In this document: piece by piece, positions 43,003 to 52,697 of the stretch | Layout: each line of letters opens with the position of its first letter | Position numbering within the stretch: the first letter of the stretch is position 1 | Source of the DNA: DASQZT01 sp963728965 | GTDB lineage: Bacteria; Acidobacteriota; Terriglobia; Bryobacterales; Bryobacteraceae | Direction: 5' to 3' | Assembly: GCA_963728965.1 (NCBI GenBank) | Contig: CAVSMH010000005.1 | Span: 248,001-312,000 of the forward strand | DNA: 64,000 bases | Program-made: the position numbers and the translations under genes | Notes under the pieces: model-generated | Told to the model about the DNA's origin: nothing | Database searches by the model: none | Seen by the model: the letters and a program-made list of their open reading frames with translations, nothing else

Positions 43003-44115
43003 ATGCACCGCAGAGATTTTATGAAAGCTTCCGCGGCCGCCGCCGCATTCGCCCTCGAACGCCCGGTCTCCGCTGCCGACACGCTTGGCACAGGCATGAT
43101 CGGCACCGGCAATCGCGGATCGTACGTACTTCAGATCATTCTCAAGCAGCCCGGTGTGAAGGTGACCGCTTTGTGCGATCTCAAGCCCGACCGGCTGGAC
43201 AAGGCCGCCACCCTCGCGGCGCGCGATAACCCTGTGACCGTGCGCGATTATAAGGAGCTGCTGGCTCGCAAAGATGTGGACGTCGTCTTCATCGATACGC
43301 CGTGCGACCTCCATGTGGAAATGGCCATTGCGGCGCTCCAGGCCGGCAAGCACGTATATTGCGAAAAGCCGGCCGGAATCACGCCGGAATCCATCGGACG
43401 CCTGCTCAAGGTCGCTCGGGCAGCGAAGACCGTATTCTGCATCGGACAGCAGATGCGTTCCTACACCGGGTTGAAACAAGTCACTCAACGGCTGCGCGAA
43501 GGAATCGCCGGCGACATCATCATGGTCAAGGCCCAGCGGCATGCAGGCGCCGACCTCGACCACAACGGTCTGTCGGCGGACTGGTTCTTCGACGCCAAAC
43601 GCTCCGGCGACGTAATCAACGAAATGGCCGTCCACAACCTGGATGTGTGCAACTGGCTGATCGGCGCCTATCCGGAAAGTGCGGCCGGTTTCGGAGGCAC
43701 GCTGCTCTGGAAGAACGATCCTCCGGGGCGCACGAACATGGATGGCTACACGCTCAGTTACGACTATCGGAACGGCGTCAAGCTCTCGTTCACGCAAGTC
43801 TTTTTCCACCCCGCGGGACTGCCGGGCAACGGCCAGTATTACTATGTGTACGGCACCAAGGGAGCGGTTGACGTGTTGGGCGGCAAGTTTTATGCGCGCG
43901 GTGAAAACCGGGTGCCTCCGGAAACCATTGTCGAACCGACTCGCGAGCGTGACGATGCGCACGTAGCCGCCTTCTATGAAGCCGTTCGCACCGGGTCGAA
44001 GCCGCCCGCCGATATCGAAATCGGCGCTTCGGGCGCGCTCACCGCGATCCTCGGCCGGGAGGCCATTTATAAGAAGACGGTCATGAAATGGGCGGATTTC
44101 CACTTGGATATCTAA
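43003..44115 (+). CDS. Tat-exported Gfo/Idh/MocA family oxidoreductase
   Basis: The ATG at 43003 follows an AAGGAG box by ten bases and opens a Tat-like signal (MHRRDFMKASAAAAAFALE). The Rossmann start is TGMIGTGNRGSYVLQ. The E-K-P motif lies in HVYCEKPAGITPE, and the C-terminal domain contains DWFFDAKRSGDVINEMAVHNLDVCNW with the substrate-site His. It is likely a periplasmic or surface-associated sugar oxidoreductase with a tightly bound cofactor. This Tat subgroup is very common in Acidobacteriota and Planctomycetota, usually next to sugar-use genes. Confidence 0.9.
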   Translation: MHRRDFMKASAAAAAFALERPVSAADTLGTGMIGTGNRGSYVLQIILKQPGVKVTALCDLKPDRLDKAATLAARDNPVTVRDYKELLARKDVDVVFIDTPCDLHVEMAIAALQAGKHVYCEKPAGITPESIGRLLKVARAAKTVFCIGQQMRSYTGLKQVTQRLREGIAGDIIMVKAQRHAGADLDHNGLSADWFFDAKRSGDVINEMAVHNLDVCNWLIGAYPESAAGFGGTLLWKNDPPGRTNMDGYTLSYDYRNGVKLSFTQVFFHPAGLPGNGQYYYVYGTKGAVDVLGGKFYARGENRVPPETIVEPTRERDDAHVAAFYEAVRTGSKPPADIEIGASGALTAILGREAIYKKTVMKWADFHLDI

Positions 44116-44316
44116 GCGCCCGCCCGCGCGCGCCGCGCCTAGACCGCCCGTCGCTGAAGGCCGACAAACCGCCAATCTAGGCGATTTGAGGCTCTCCAAT
44201 TTATTGATTCTAAATCGATAATCCGTCGATCTTCCAGTCACGCTAATCGGCAGCAGACTTCTACCGCGGCTGTGAAGCCCGAATGTGGCGTTCGAATAAG
44301 TTAACGAACTCCTTGC

Positions 44317-44345
44317 TTGACTTTCGTGGAGGGAAGCCACATAAC
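44317..44345 (+). promoter_or_regulatory. candidate sigma-70-type promoter of the TonB receptor pseudogene
   Basis: A TTGACT hexamer (44317-44322), a 17-base spacer and a CATAAC hexamer (44340-44345) lie 35 bases upstream of an ATG at 44381 that has a strong AAGGAGG ribosome-binding site. Spacing is ideal; the -10 box is a partial match. It fits the original start of the receptor gene, now broken. Confidence 0.45.
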
Positions 44346-46560
44346 CTTCCCAAGCGATTTGTCGGTAAGGAGGGGGATCCATGTATTCCGAGCGCCGTTT
44401 TCATCTTTTCTCTCTGCTTTGGATCTGGCTGCTGGGAGTGTCGCTGTGGCTTCGATCCGGCCTGCCGCGGCCCAGGTGCGGTATGGTTCGGTGGTCGGTA
44501 CCGTGACCGACGAAAGTGACGCAGTCATTCCCAAGTGCGTTGCCACGTTGACCGGCAAGGCCACGGGACTCGCGCGCGAGGCGGTGGCCGATGACGGCGG
44601 CCGATATTCGGAGGTGGTCAATGTGACCACTGCCGCCGATGCCGAGCAGGGGCTCGCCGGCGCATCGGCGATCACCCTGGTCACCAAGTCCGGCACCAAC
44701 GACCTGCACGGCAGCGCGTACGAGTTTCATGACAACCAGCACCTGAAGGCACGGAACTTTTTCCAGCCCCAGGGCACTGACAAGCCGCTCAGCATCTACA
44801 ACAATTTCGGCGCGACCCTCGGCGGCCCCATCCGCAAGAACCGGCTCTTCTATTTCGTAAGTTACGACGGCACGCGGCAGCGCACCGGCGGCCCCGGCTT
44901 CTACACCGTGCCCACCGCGCCGTTGCGCAGCGGCGATTTCGGCGCGATCTCCACCGTCCTCTACGACCCGCAGACCGGCAATCCCGACGGCATCGGGCGC
45001 CAGCCCTTTGCCAGCAACCGCATTCCCGCCAACCGACTCGATCCGATCGCGCTCAAACTGATGAGCTATTACCCGGCGGTGAACTTCGCCGGTCCGAACC
45101 CGGACACACGGAACTACTTCGCAGCGGGCGGTCCGATTCTCAGCCGCAACGATGCCAAGGTGAACTTTGCTGCCAGCGACCGCGAGATGATCTGGGGCAA
45201 GTACGGGCGCATGTGGGCTACCTCCGGCGGGCAGGCCGTATTCGGCATTGCCGGGGGACCCGGTCTGCCGGGGTCCGATCCCGGCCTCGGCCATATGCTG
45301 ATCCAGGTAGCGACGATCGGTCACAACCATACCTTTTCGCCCACCCTGCTGCTCGATGGCGTGATCGGCTACGAACGGCAGGGTCAGCACGTGTACCCCA
45401 ATGATTTCGGCACCAACTTCGGCCTGCAATTCGGAATCCCCAATACCAACGGTCCCGATTTGTTGCAGAGCGGATTCCCGAACATCGGCATCTCCGGCTA
45501 CACCGGGTTCGGCGTGCCTAACTGGATGCCGCTGCTGCGCGTTGAAGAGAGTTACACCCACAGCGATAACATCACCTGGACCAAGGGCCCGCACGAACTG
45601 CGCTTCGGCTTCGACCTGGTGCGGCACCACCTGAACCACTGGCAGCACGAAATCGGCCAGGGCCCGCGCGGCTACCTCGGGTTCAACGGCGGCGAGACGG
45701 CCCTGAAAGGCGGCGCGGCGCCCAACCAGTTCAACGCGTTCGGCGCGTACCTGCTCGGCCTCTCCGACGACACCGAAAAGAGCATCCAGTACATCCTGCT
45801 CACCGGACGGGAATGGCAGTTCGGCTGGTATGCGCGCGACCGGTGGCAGGTGAGCCGCAATCTCACCATCAATCTCGGCCTGCGCTACGAATACTATCCG
45901 CTCATGACCCGCGGCGGAAAAGGGCTGGAGCGCTACGATCCCCAAACCAACCTGATGTACCTCGGCGGCCGCGGCAGCAACCCGATGGACCTGGGTTTCA
46001 CTGTGAGTCACAAGCTCTTCGCGCCGCGCGTTGGCATCGCGTGGCGGCTCGGCGATAAGACCGTCATCCGGTCCGGCTACGGCATCAATTATGATCCCAT
46101 TCCCTTCTCGCGGCCTTTGCGCGGGCGCTATCCACTCACTATCAACTTCGTGAACAGCGCGCCCAACGGATATGCCTGGGCCACCACGTTTTCGCAAGCG
46201 TCCCGAATACCATCGGCCCCGATCTTTCGACCGGCGTCGTGTCCGTGCCCGGCAACGCGAATGTGCGCAGCATGTGGCCCGGGTTGATTCACCGCGGCTA
46301 CTCGCAGTCCTGGAATTTCACCGTGGAACGTAGGCTGCCGCTCGATCTGGTCACCTCGCTGGGCTACGTGGGGGCGCAATCCGTGCACCTGCTGGCAGAC
46401 CAGGACATCAACTCCGGCTATCCCGGCTCGGGAACCGCCGGCCTGCCCTACTACGCCCTCACCGGGCGCACCGTGCCGACCCAGATGTGGGACGGCTGGC
46501 TGAGCTCCGACTACCATTCACTTCAACTGTCCGTGAAGCGTGCCTTCAAGAAGGGGCTTA

Positions 46561-47846
46561 GGCGTCGTAAATAAATAACAGTTACAACTGTGTTAGTTGC
46601 TTGGATGAATCGTGTAGTTCCATTCGCCATGAAATTTGTCGGACTTCAGATTGACATGGGAAAACTCGTCATCCGTGATCTTGCGCCCAACGGGGTACTT
46701 GCGGTGGTCCAGGCGGCAGGTCACGGTTAGGCCCTTGGCCGTCGTCGTCCCGGCGATCAGGCGCACCACTGTCTCGTAGTCGCGTAGCGGCTCCCCGCGC
46801 CAGTTGGACGAGATGAAGGAAAACAACCGGTGCTCTACCTTGTTCCATTTGCTCGTGCCCGGCGGGAAATGGCAGACCGTCAGCGTCAGCCCCGTCTGGT
46901 CGGCCAAGCCTTGCAGTTCCCACTTCCACAGCCGCAGGCGCCAGCCGTTGCTACCACCGGCATCGGCAGTGATCAGCAACCGCCGAGTCCGAGGATACAG
47001 GCGGTGGCCCTCGGCGCGCCACCAACCGCGGATCGAAGCCACCGCGAACGCGCCTGTGTCGTGGTCCGTGCCCACGTTGACAAAGCCGACGTTGCGCCCC
47101 AGCTCGTAGATCCCGTAAGGATAGGCGCGGGGCACCTCGGGACCGGGAAAATCATGTCCGTTGACCTTGTCCGCCGTCCCCGCTTTGCGCCACTGGCGGC
47201 CCTGGTTCTGGTAGTTGCCAATCAATTCCTTTTTCTTCGTATCCACGGAAATGACGGGCTCGCCCGCCCGCAAGGCGTGCTTGACGGCGCGGTTAATATG
47301 CCGGAACTGCGCGTCGCGATCGGGATGGTCGTCCCCTTCCTCGGTCTTGCGGTTGCCCTGCAGGCTGTAGCCATCTTCTCGCAGGAGTTGGGTGACTTTG
47401 GTGTGGCTGACCGGGTGGTGCTCGGCAGTCAGTTCCGCCGCCAGCGTGCGGGCGCTCTTGCAGGTCCAGCGCAAGGGCGACTGCGGGTCGCCGCGCGCCG
47501 TAGGCTCGACCATGCCGTCCAAGGCGGGTGCCAGGCCGGGATCGTTGGACGTCAACGTATGGCGGCCGCCGCCCTCGTGGCGAATCCGGCCCGTCGCCAG
47601 CGGTGCGGCCTGCAATTCCTCAACGCTTGGTCAAGTGACGCGCGACAGACCGCAAGCGCGGCTGACCCGCGATACGCCGCCATAACCCAGTTCTACGGCT
47701 TTGCTGGCGGCCACCAAGCGGCGGGCGTGTTCGTCCAGATGCGGCCACATGCCAGCAAAGTACTGGGCGAGTTGGGCATCGGTGTCCATGCCCAACGTAA
47801 TAACACATCAGGAAAGTAGATGTAAATGTTATTTATTTACTAGACC
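46561..47846 (-). mobile_element. ISAzo13-like insertion sequence
   Basis: Imperfect terminal inverted repeats share GTAAATAAATAACA near both ends (left from 46567, right ending 47840 on the opposite strand), each preceded by six less conserved bases starting GG. The target duplication is TTA (46558-46560 and 47847-47849; CTTA if one base less is assigned to the right end). The 1286-base element carries one transposase frame on the minus strand, interrupted by a TGA. Taking it out joins KKGL to MLQGAYTW of the host receptor gene in frame. Confidence 0.82.
46593..47789 (-). pseudogene. ISAzo13-family transposase with in-frame TGA
   Basis: Reading from the ATG at 47789 gives MDTDAQLAQYFAGMWPHLDE and GLSRVT, then a TGA codon (47631-47633), and in the same frame PSVEELQ and the DDE-type core (EPVISVDTKKKELIGNYQNQ, RLLITADAGGSNGWRLRLWK, PGTSKWNKVEHRLFSFISSNW). 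All three catalytic acidic regions are present. The stop sits at the end of the N-terminal helix-turn-helix, so the downstream 340 codons could be made only by readthrough or internal initiation at a TTG (47615). It is probably a dead copy. Confidence 0.8.
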
Positions 47847-48574
47847 TTATGCTGCAGGGCGCGTACACCTGGTCGAAAGCCATCGATTTCGTGGACGACG
47901 ACGGCTCGGTGACGCCTTCGTGGAACTGGGGGCCGATTTTCTACCGCAACCGCGCCGCCGCGGGGTTCGACCGGACGCACGTTCTACAGATCGGCTGGGT
48001 TTACGAGCTACCCTTCGGGAAAGGCCGCATGCTGGCCCACTCCGGGATCCCCGCCGCCATCCTGGCTAACTGGCAGGTGAATGGCACCATGGCGGCCTAC
48101 ACCGGCACTCCGTTCAATGTCGGCGCTCCCGGCACCTCACTGAACGCCCCTAGCAATACTCAGACCGCGAACCAGGTGAAGACCAGTGCGACCCGGATAG
48201 GGAACACCGGACCGGGCCAGTTCTACTACGACCCTTCGGCGTTTGCGCCCGTCACCGCGATTGCGACTTTCGGCAACACGGGCCGGAATATCCTTCGTGC
48301 GCCAGGCATGTGAAATACCGATCTCGACATCACCCGCGAGTTTCCTGTCAAGGAGCGGGTGCGGATCCAGTTCCGCGCCGAGTTCTTCAATTTCGCGAAT
48401 ACGTCTCATTTCGATGCGCCCAGCTCGAGTGTCACCTCAGGCACTTTCATGCAGATCACCAGCGCTTCGGGCGAGCGCCAGGTCCGGTTCGGCCTCGGGC
48501 TCAGTGGTAGCGGCGGCGCGCTTGCTGCTAACATCCCAGGAGACACCCATCTCGGGATGTTCAGGAGGCGCGTC

Positions 48575-49468
48575 ATGCCGAAACGGATTCTTTTCGCGAT
48601 TGGAAGTCTTCTGCCGGCAGCAGTGTTCTGCGGGCTGGCAATCGCACCCGCCGCGGCGCAAGAGCGGGGGTTGCGGGTAATCGCGTTCGGCGCCCACCCG
48701 GACGACTGCGACGGCCGGTTCGGCGGCACGGCCGCGAAGTTTGCCAAAGCCGGCGCCGCCGTCAAGTTCGTCTCCGTCACCATGGGCGATGCCGGCCACC
48801 AGGAAATGGGTGGCGGCGCCCTAGCCCGCCGCCGCTTCGCCGAGACCCAGGAATCGGCCAAGCGGCTGGGCATTGCAGAGTATGAAGTGCTGAACAATCA
48901 CGACGGCGAACTGCTCCCCACGCTCGAAGTGCGCCGCCAGATCATCCGCGCCATTCGCCAGTGGAACGCCGATATCGTGCTCGGCCCACGGCCCAACGAC
49001 TATCATCCCGATCATCGCTACACCGGAGTACTGATGCAGGACGCCGCCTATATGGTGATGGTGCCGAACCTGGTCCCCGAAGTTCCGGCCTTGCGCAAGA
49101 ACCCGATCTTCCTGTATTACGAAGATGGCTTCCAGCGGCCCAATCCATTCCGTCCCGACGTGGCGGTGAGCATCGACGACAGCTTCGACACCAAGATCAA
49201 TGCGCTCGACGCCCAGGTGTCGCAGATGTACGAATGGCTGCCCTGGGTGGCCGGCAACCTGGACACGGTGCCTAAGGACCCGGAGGCCCGCAAGAAATGG
49301 CTCGCCAGGACGCGCGCCGGGCGGATCTCGACCGCCATCCGCGCCGCCCTCGAAAAGCGTTACGGCGCCGAAGCCGGCCAGAAGATTCAGCATGCGGAGG
49401 CATTCGAGTTGTGCGAGTACGGCCGCCGCGTCAGCATGGAAGAGTTGCAGAAGCTGTTCCCGAAATAG
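48575..49468 (+). CDS. exported PIG-L family deacetylase
   Basis: The ATG at 48575 has AGGAGG six bases upstream and opens a signal peptide (MPKRILFAIGSLLPAAVFCG...AAA). The PIG-L zinc motif is FGAHPDDCDGRFGGT and the third ligand is in DYHPDHRYTGVL. The family removes acetyl groups from N-acetylglucosamine-like sugars. The export signal points to action in the periplasm. It precedes a Tat-exported Gfo/Idh gene by 25 bases, a frequent acidobacterial pair, so the two probably act on the same aminosugar-containing substrate. Confidence 0.9.
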   Translation: MPKRILFAIGSLLPAAVFCGLAIAPAAAQERGLRVIAFGAHPDDCDGRFGGTAAKFAKAGAAVKFVSVTMGDAGHQEMGGGALARRRFAETQESAKRLGIAEYEVLNNHDGELLPTLEVRRQIIRAIRQWNADIVLGPRPNDYHPDHRYTGVLMQDAAYMVMVPNLVPEVPALRKNPIFLYYEDGFQRPNPFRPDVAVSIDDSFDTKINALDAQVSQMYEWLPWVAGNLDTVPKDPEARKKWLARTRAGRISTAIRAALEKRYGAEAGQKIQHAEAFELCEYGRRVSMEELQKLFPK

Positions 49469-49493
49469 GAACCCGGAAAGAGGACTGTGGCAT

Positions 49494-50882
49494 ATGAATG
49501 ATCATCAATCGACCCGTCGTGATTTCCTGACCCGGGAAGTCGCCACTACCGCCGCGGCGCTCACCGCGGCGGTCAACGCGTCCGCAGGGAAGATTCCCGT
49601 CAAAGGCCGCGTGCTGGGCGCCAATGACCGGATCAATATCGCATTCATCGGCAACGGCATGCAGTTTCAGACCCTGCTGCGGGTGTTTCAGAACCGCAAA
49701 AAGCAGAAGAACGATGTCGAGTTCATGGCCGTGTGCGACGTCTGGGCGCCCCGCCTCGAATATGCGCAGAAGGAGTCCGGCGCCGCCAAGACCCATCGCG
49801 ATTATCGCGAGGTGCTCCAGCGCAGCGATATCGATGGCGTCGTGCTGGCCGTGCCCGACCACTGGCACTATCCCATGGCCCGCGAGGCGATGCTCGCCGG
49901 TAAGGACGTGTACCTGGAAAAGCCGATGACCCACACGCTCGACGAGGCCACCAGGCTGCACGACCTGGTCAAGCAGACCGGCCGGGTCTTGCAGGTGGGC
50001 GGCTCCGGACCCGCCACACGCCTCTATTGGAAGGCCAACGACTATATCAAGGCCGGCAAGATGGGCAAGGTAGTGTGGGGCCTCATCAGCTATAACCGCA
50101 ACTCGCGCAACGGCGAGTGGAATTACCCCATTCCCGGCGTTGGCGGGCAGTCCTGGCCGGATGCGCCCGTCAGCGCAGAGAATCTGGATTGGAAGATGTG
50201 GCTGGGCGGCGCGCCCAAGCGCCGTTTCAACAAGGAGCGCTACTTCCGCTGGCGCAAGTTCTGGGACTACTCCACCGGGAACGCGGGCGACCTCCTCTAT
50301 CACCGGCTGGGCATGATGTCCACCATGATCGGATTCGACTTTCCCAGGCGGGGCGCCGGTATGGGCGGTATCTACGTGCAGAAGGATCGCGAAGTCCCCG
50401 ACACCTACATGACCATGCTCGAGTACCGCGATTACTGCGTCAATATGGTCTCGTGCATGGCGAACTCCACTTCGGCGCCCATGACCGTTTATGGAACCTG
50501 GGCCACCCTCGAAGTAATGGAGGGTCAGGGCGGCATGCCGCCGGCCGCTGGGCAGACCGCCGCTCCGGCGCGACCGCGGGGTTCCGCCGTGGTGCGCCCG
50601 CAGCGCGATTTCGTCAAGGAATTCCGCGACGCCAACGACGGCCAGAGCGAATTGATTATCACTCCGGAGCCGGGCCCCACCCTGGGCGACAACTGGCTGG
50701 ACTGCATGCGCAGCCGGGAAGCGCCCTGGTACAACGTGGAGCGCGGCTACCAGGTAATGGCCGGCATCTCGCTCGGCGTGGAATCGTACCGCACGGGCCG
50801 CATCGCGTCATTCAATCCCGCGCGGCGCGCGATGTCGCTCACCCCGCCGCCGCATAAGGAGTATCCGCCGCAGGAAGCGTAG
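49494..50882 (+). CDS. Tat-exported Gfo/Idh/MocA family oxidoreductase
   Basis: The 462-residue protein has a Tat-like start (MNDHQSTRRDFLTREVATTAA), a Rossmann fold (INIAFIGNGMQFQTLL), the family Lys in DVYLEKPMTHTLDEA and a long C-terminal domain with DYSTGNAGDLLYHRLGMMS, placing it in the GFO_IDH_MocA_C3 type group common in Acidobacteriota. A Pro/Ala-rich linker (PPAAGQTAAPARPRGSAV) is inserted before the last quarter. It follows the PIG-L gene with a 25-base gap and likely shares its mRNA. Confidence 0.9.
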   Translation: MNDHQSTRRDFLTREVATTAAALTAAVNASAGKIPVKGRVLGANDRINIAFIGNGMQFQTLLRVFQNRKKQKNDVEFMAVCDVWAPRLEYAQKESGAAKTHRDYREVLQRSDIDGVVLAVPDHWHYPMAREAMLAGKDVYLEKPMTHTLDEATRLHDLVKQTGRVLQVGGSGPATRLYWKANDYIKAGKMGKVVWGLISYNRNSRNGEWNYPIPGVGGQSWPDAPVSAENLDWKMWLGGAPKRRFNKERYFRWRKFWDYSTGNAGDLLYHRLGMMSTMIGFDFPRRGAGMGGIYVQKDREVPDTYMTMLEYRDYCVNMVSCMANSTSAPMTVYGTWATLEVMEGQGGMPPAAGQTAAPARPRGSAVVRPQRDFVKEFRDANDGQSELIITPEPGPTLGDNWLDCMRSREAPWYNVERGYQVMAGISLGVESYRTGRIASFNPARRAMSLTPPPHKEYPPQEA

Positions 50883-51050
50883 CGGAAAGCTCGTTTCGCA
50901 GAATTGCGCGGCACCCTAGGCTTAGGCTAGAATCCGGTCTCCGAGAGGCTTGACGACCGCCGACATCAAAAGCCCCGTGCCGCCGCTCGCACGTCTTTGC
51001 AGACGAACAGGGTACCACCAGAGGCGAGTTCGGTAGAGGAACTCATTAAC

Positions 51051-51191
51051 TTACGGCGCTTCATCCCCCTGCCGAAGGATCTCCCCAACCAGACGCCGAA
51101 TTGCGACTTCGTCGTCGGCGACCAAGATCGTCAGCCTGCGGCCGTCTCCGCTTCCGCCGAGTTCTGACACTAAATCACACCGTTCGGCCAT
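51051..51191 (-). pseudogene. truncated response regulator (receiver start only)
   Basis: A 46-codon frame begins with an ATG that overlaps the stop of the DksA-like gene (ATGA). It contains LTILVADDEVAIRRLVGEIL, the first strand and helix of a receiver domain, then ends at a stop after GDEAP, before the phosphoacceptor Asp. The rest of the receiver is absent in all frames of the following 170 bases. It cannot act as a response regulator. The overlap suggests that it was once the second gene of a DksA-regulator operon. Confidence 0.6.
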
Positions 51192-51562
51192 CACGACTCA
51201 ACCTCCCCAACACCAAACCGTTCCGTCGAACGGAGCGATGGCCCACTGCAACCCTGCCGGCAACCTCGTGAACGGATTCTCAGGACGTCCGCATCATTGC
51301 GGTCGGCTGCTTGCTCGCACGAAATGCACAAAGCAGCCCAGGGCACCGCTCTCCGGCGTCTCAGCCCGATCCCCGTTCTGCAGCACAGACAGGCCCCGAA
51401 TGTGTCGTCTTTAATGCGGAGCAGCGTAGCTCGGACCTTCCGGAGTAAGCCAGACCATCGGCCGAGGTTAGCCATGGAAACGTCGCGGTCTGTGGTGCGC
51501 CAGATTTCTTCCAGCACGTCGGCGATGTTCTCGCGGCCGGAGTTCCTTCCTCTGTGCGGCAC
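51191..51562 (-). CDS. DksA/TraR-type C4 zinc-finger protein, possibly frameshifted at the N-terminus
   Basis: The four-Cys zinc finger is clear: TFGACLCCRTGI and PWAALCISCEQAADR. The preceding ADVLEEIWRTTDRDVSMANL and LLRKVRATLLRIKDD match the coiled-coil part of the short TraR/DksA proteins. The frame starts with a GTG at 51562. Just upstream another frame reads FNKAELMAGRCRTEEG, like the usual N-terminal KAELL-x-x-LR-RREGI helix, so a single indel near 51550 may have split the gene. The family binds RNA polymerase in the secondary channel. Confidence 0.65.
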   Translation of the reverse strand: MPHRGRNSGRENIADVLEEIWRTTDRDVSMANLGRWSGLLRKVRATLLRIKDDTFGACLCCRTGIGLRRRRAVPWAALCISCEQAADRNDADVLRIRSRGCRQGCSGPSLRSTERFGVGEVES

Positions 51563-52250
51563 CGACCGGCCATTAGCTCGGCCTTGTTGAACCCTACGGT
51601 GCCGGACCGGTCAGCAAATGCTTGAGCGCATCCATCGCTTTACCGAATTTCTCCCAGTCCCCCTGCTGCATTGCTTTCTGGGCCTCCTCGAACTGCGCCC
51701 TCGCTTGGCCCGATTCAGGTTGCGGGCGCGCCGTCTGCGCCGGATTCTGGGGTTGGTGCGTCCCGAAGACGGATTGGATTGCCTCATCGAGCGTGGGCTC
51801 CATCGCCACTTTGTCCCCCGAGATCACAATTACGCGCTTGAGTTGCGGGAAGTCCGTGCCTTCCGCCGTGAGGTACACCGGCACCACATAAATAAAGGAG
51901 TTCTCGATAGGCACCGCAATCAGGTTTCCACGAATGACTCTCGACCCCTTCTGGTCCCAGAGGGTCAGTTGCTGAGCGATGGTAGTGTTCTGGTCGATCA
52001 TCGCCTCGATTTGCATCGGGCCGTAGATCAGCTTCTCCTTGGGGAGTTCGTAAAAGAGCATCTTCCCGTATTCGGGGAAATCGCACCGGGCGGCGATCCA
52101 CGAAATCATGTTGTCCCGCTTTTGAGGTGTGAAAGGAGTCATGATGAGGTACTCAAGCTGGTCGCTTCCGGGGAGTTTCATCAGGATGTAATACGGCTTC
52201 ATCGGTGCGACTGCGCTTGCCCCGTTTGCTGAGACAAATAGTTAAGACAC

Positions 52251-52697
52251 TGTTGACCGTTCGCTGCCATTTCATTGTGCCCCATCCCGGAACGGTTTTA
52301 GGATGAAGCTGCCGGTGAAGCGGAGACGGGCTCTGCTGGCGAGCACCCCGATCAAGGAATAGCCGGCCGGAACTCATCTGCGGACGATGAGATGGAGCGC
52401 GGTCCTCCCGACACGCTCTGCTACCCGGGTTCGGGGCCGACCGACGGGAGGCGGCACGGCTCCCGGCCTGGGGTTTGGTTTTCATACCACATCGGACCAG
52501 ATAGATTCCGCCATGCCTTGAAAAACGCATTCTGATGGCCGTCAGAATGAGACCGCCGGGGTAGCCCGGCCAGTGGGGAGGCATCGGCGCAAACTCGGCT
52601 GTGGCGATTACAATCCGGACCACGTAGCTGCCGGTCGCTTGTCGAGTTTCCCTGTATAGGGCGCCTTTGCTTCCGCCATTCATATGATGCGTCGATG
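52251..52697. other. unexplained non-coding segment inside the IS3 element
   Basis: These 447 bases lie between the orfB stop and the left inverted repeat. No frame has recognisable homology, and codon use in the longest minus-strand frame looks random. A perfect seven-base-pair hairpin, ATTCTGA and TCAGAAT, lies at 52531-52550. It may be a passenger fragment, a nested remnant or a regulatory RNA. Confidence 0.45.

Larger units (their letters stand above)
44381..48524 (+). pseudogene. carboxypeptidase-regulatory-domain TonB-dependent receptor, decayed and split by an insertion sequence
   Basis: The original start is the ATG at 44381, after AAGGAGG, with a signal peptide (MYSERRFHLFSLLWIWLLGV). 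A frameshift separates it from the Cna/carboxypeptidase-like repeat (QVRYGSVVGTVTDESDAVIP). From GGRYS the frame jumps to VVNVTTAADAEQGLAG, so most of that domain and the plug are deleted. The barrel runs to about 46200, where a one-base deletion shifts the frame (after ATTFSQ). The barrel resumes as NTIGPDLSTGVV and is cut at 46557-46560 by an insertion sequence, resuming after 47846 as MLQGAYTWSKAIDF. A TGA at 48311 replaces an expected Trp (LRAPGM-stop-NTDLDITREF). No stop separates the last part from the PIG-L frame. It cannot make a working receptor. Confidence 0.85.

Noticed and set aside
44401..46197. 598-residue open frame opposite the TonB receptor pseudogene
   Set aside because: Antisense shadow with no recognisable domain; the sense strand carries an obvious receptor barrel.
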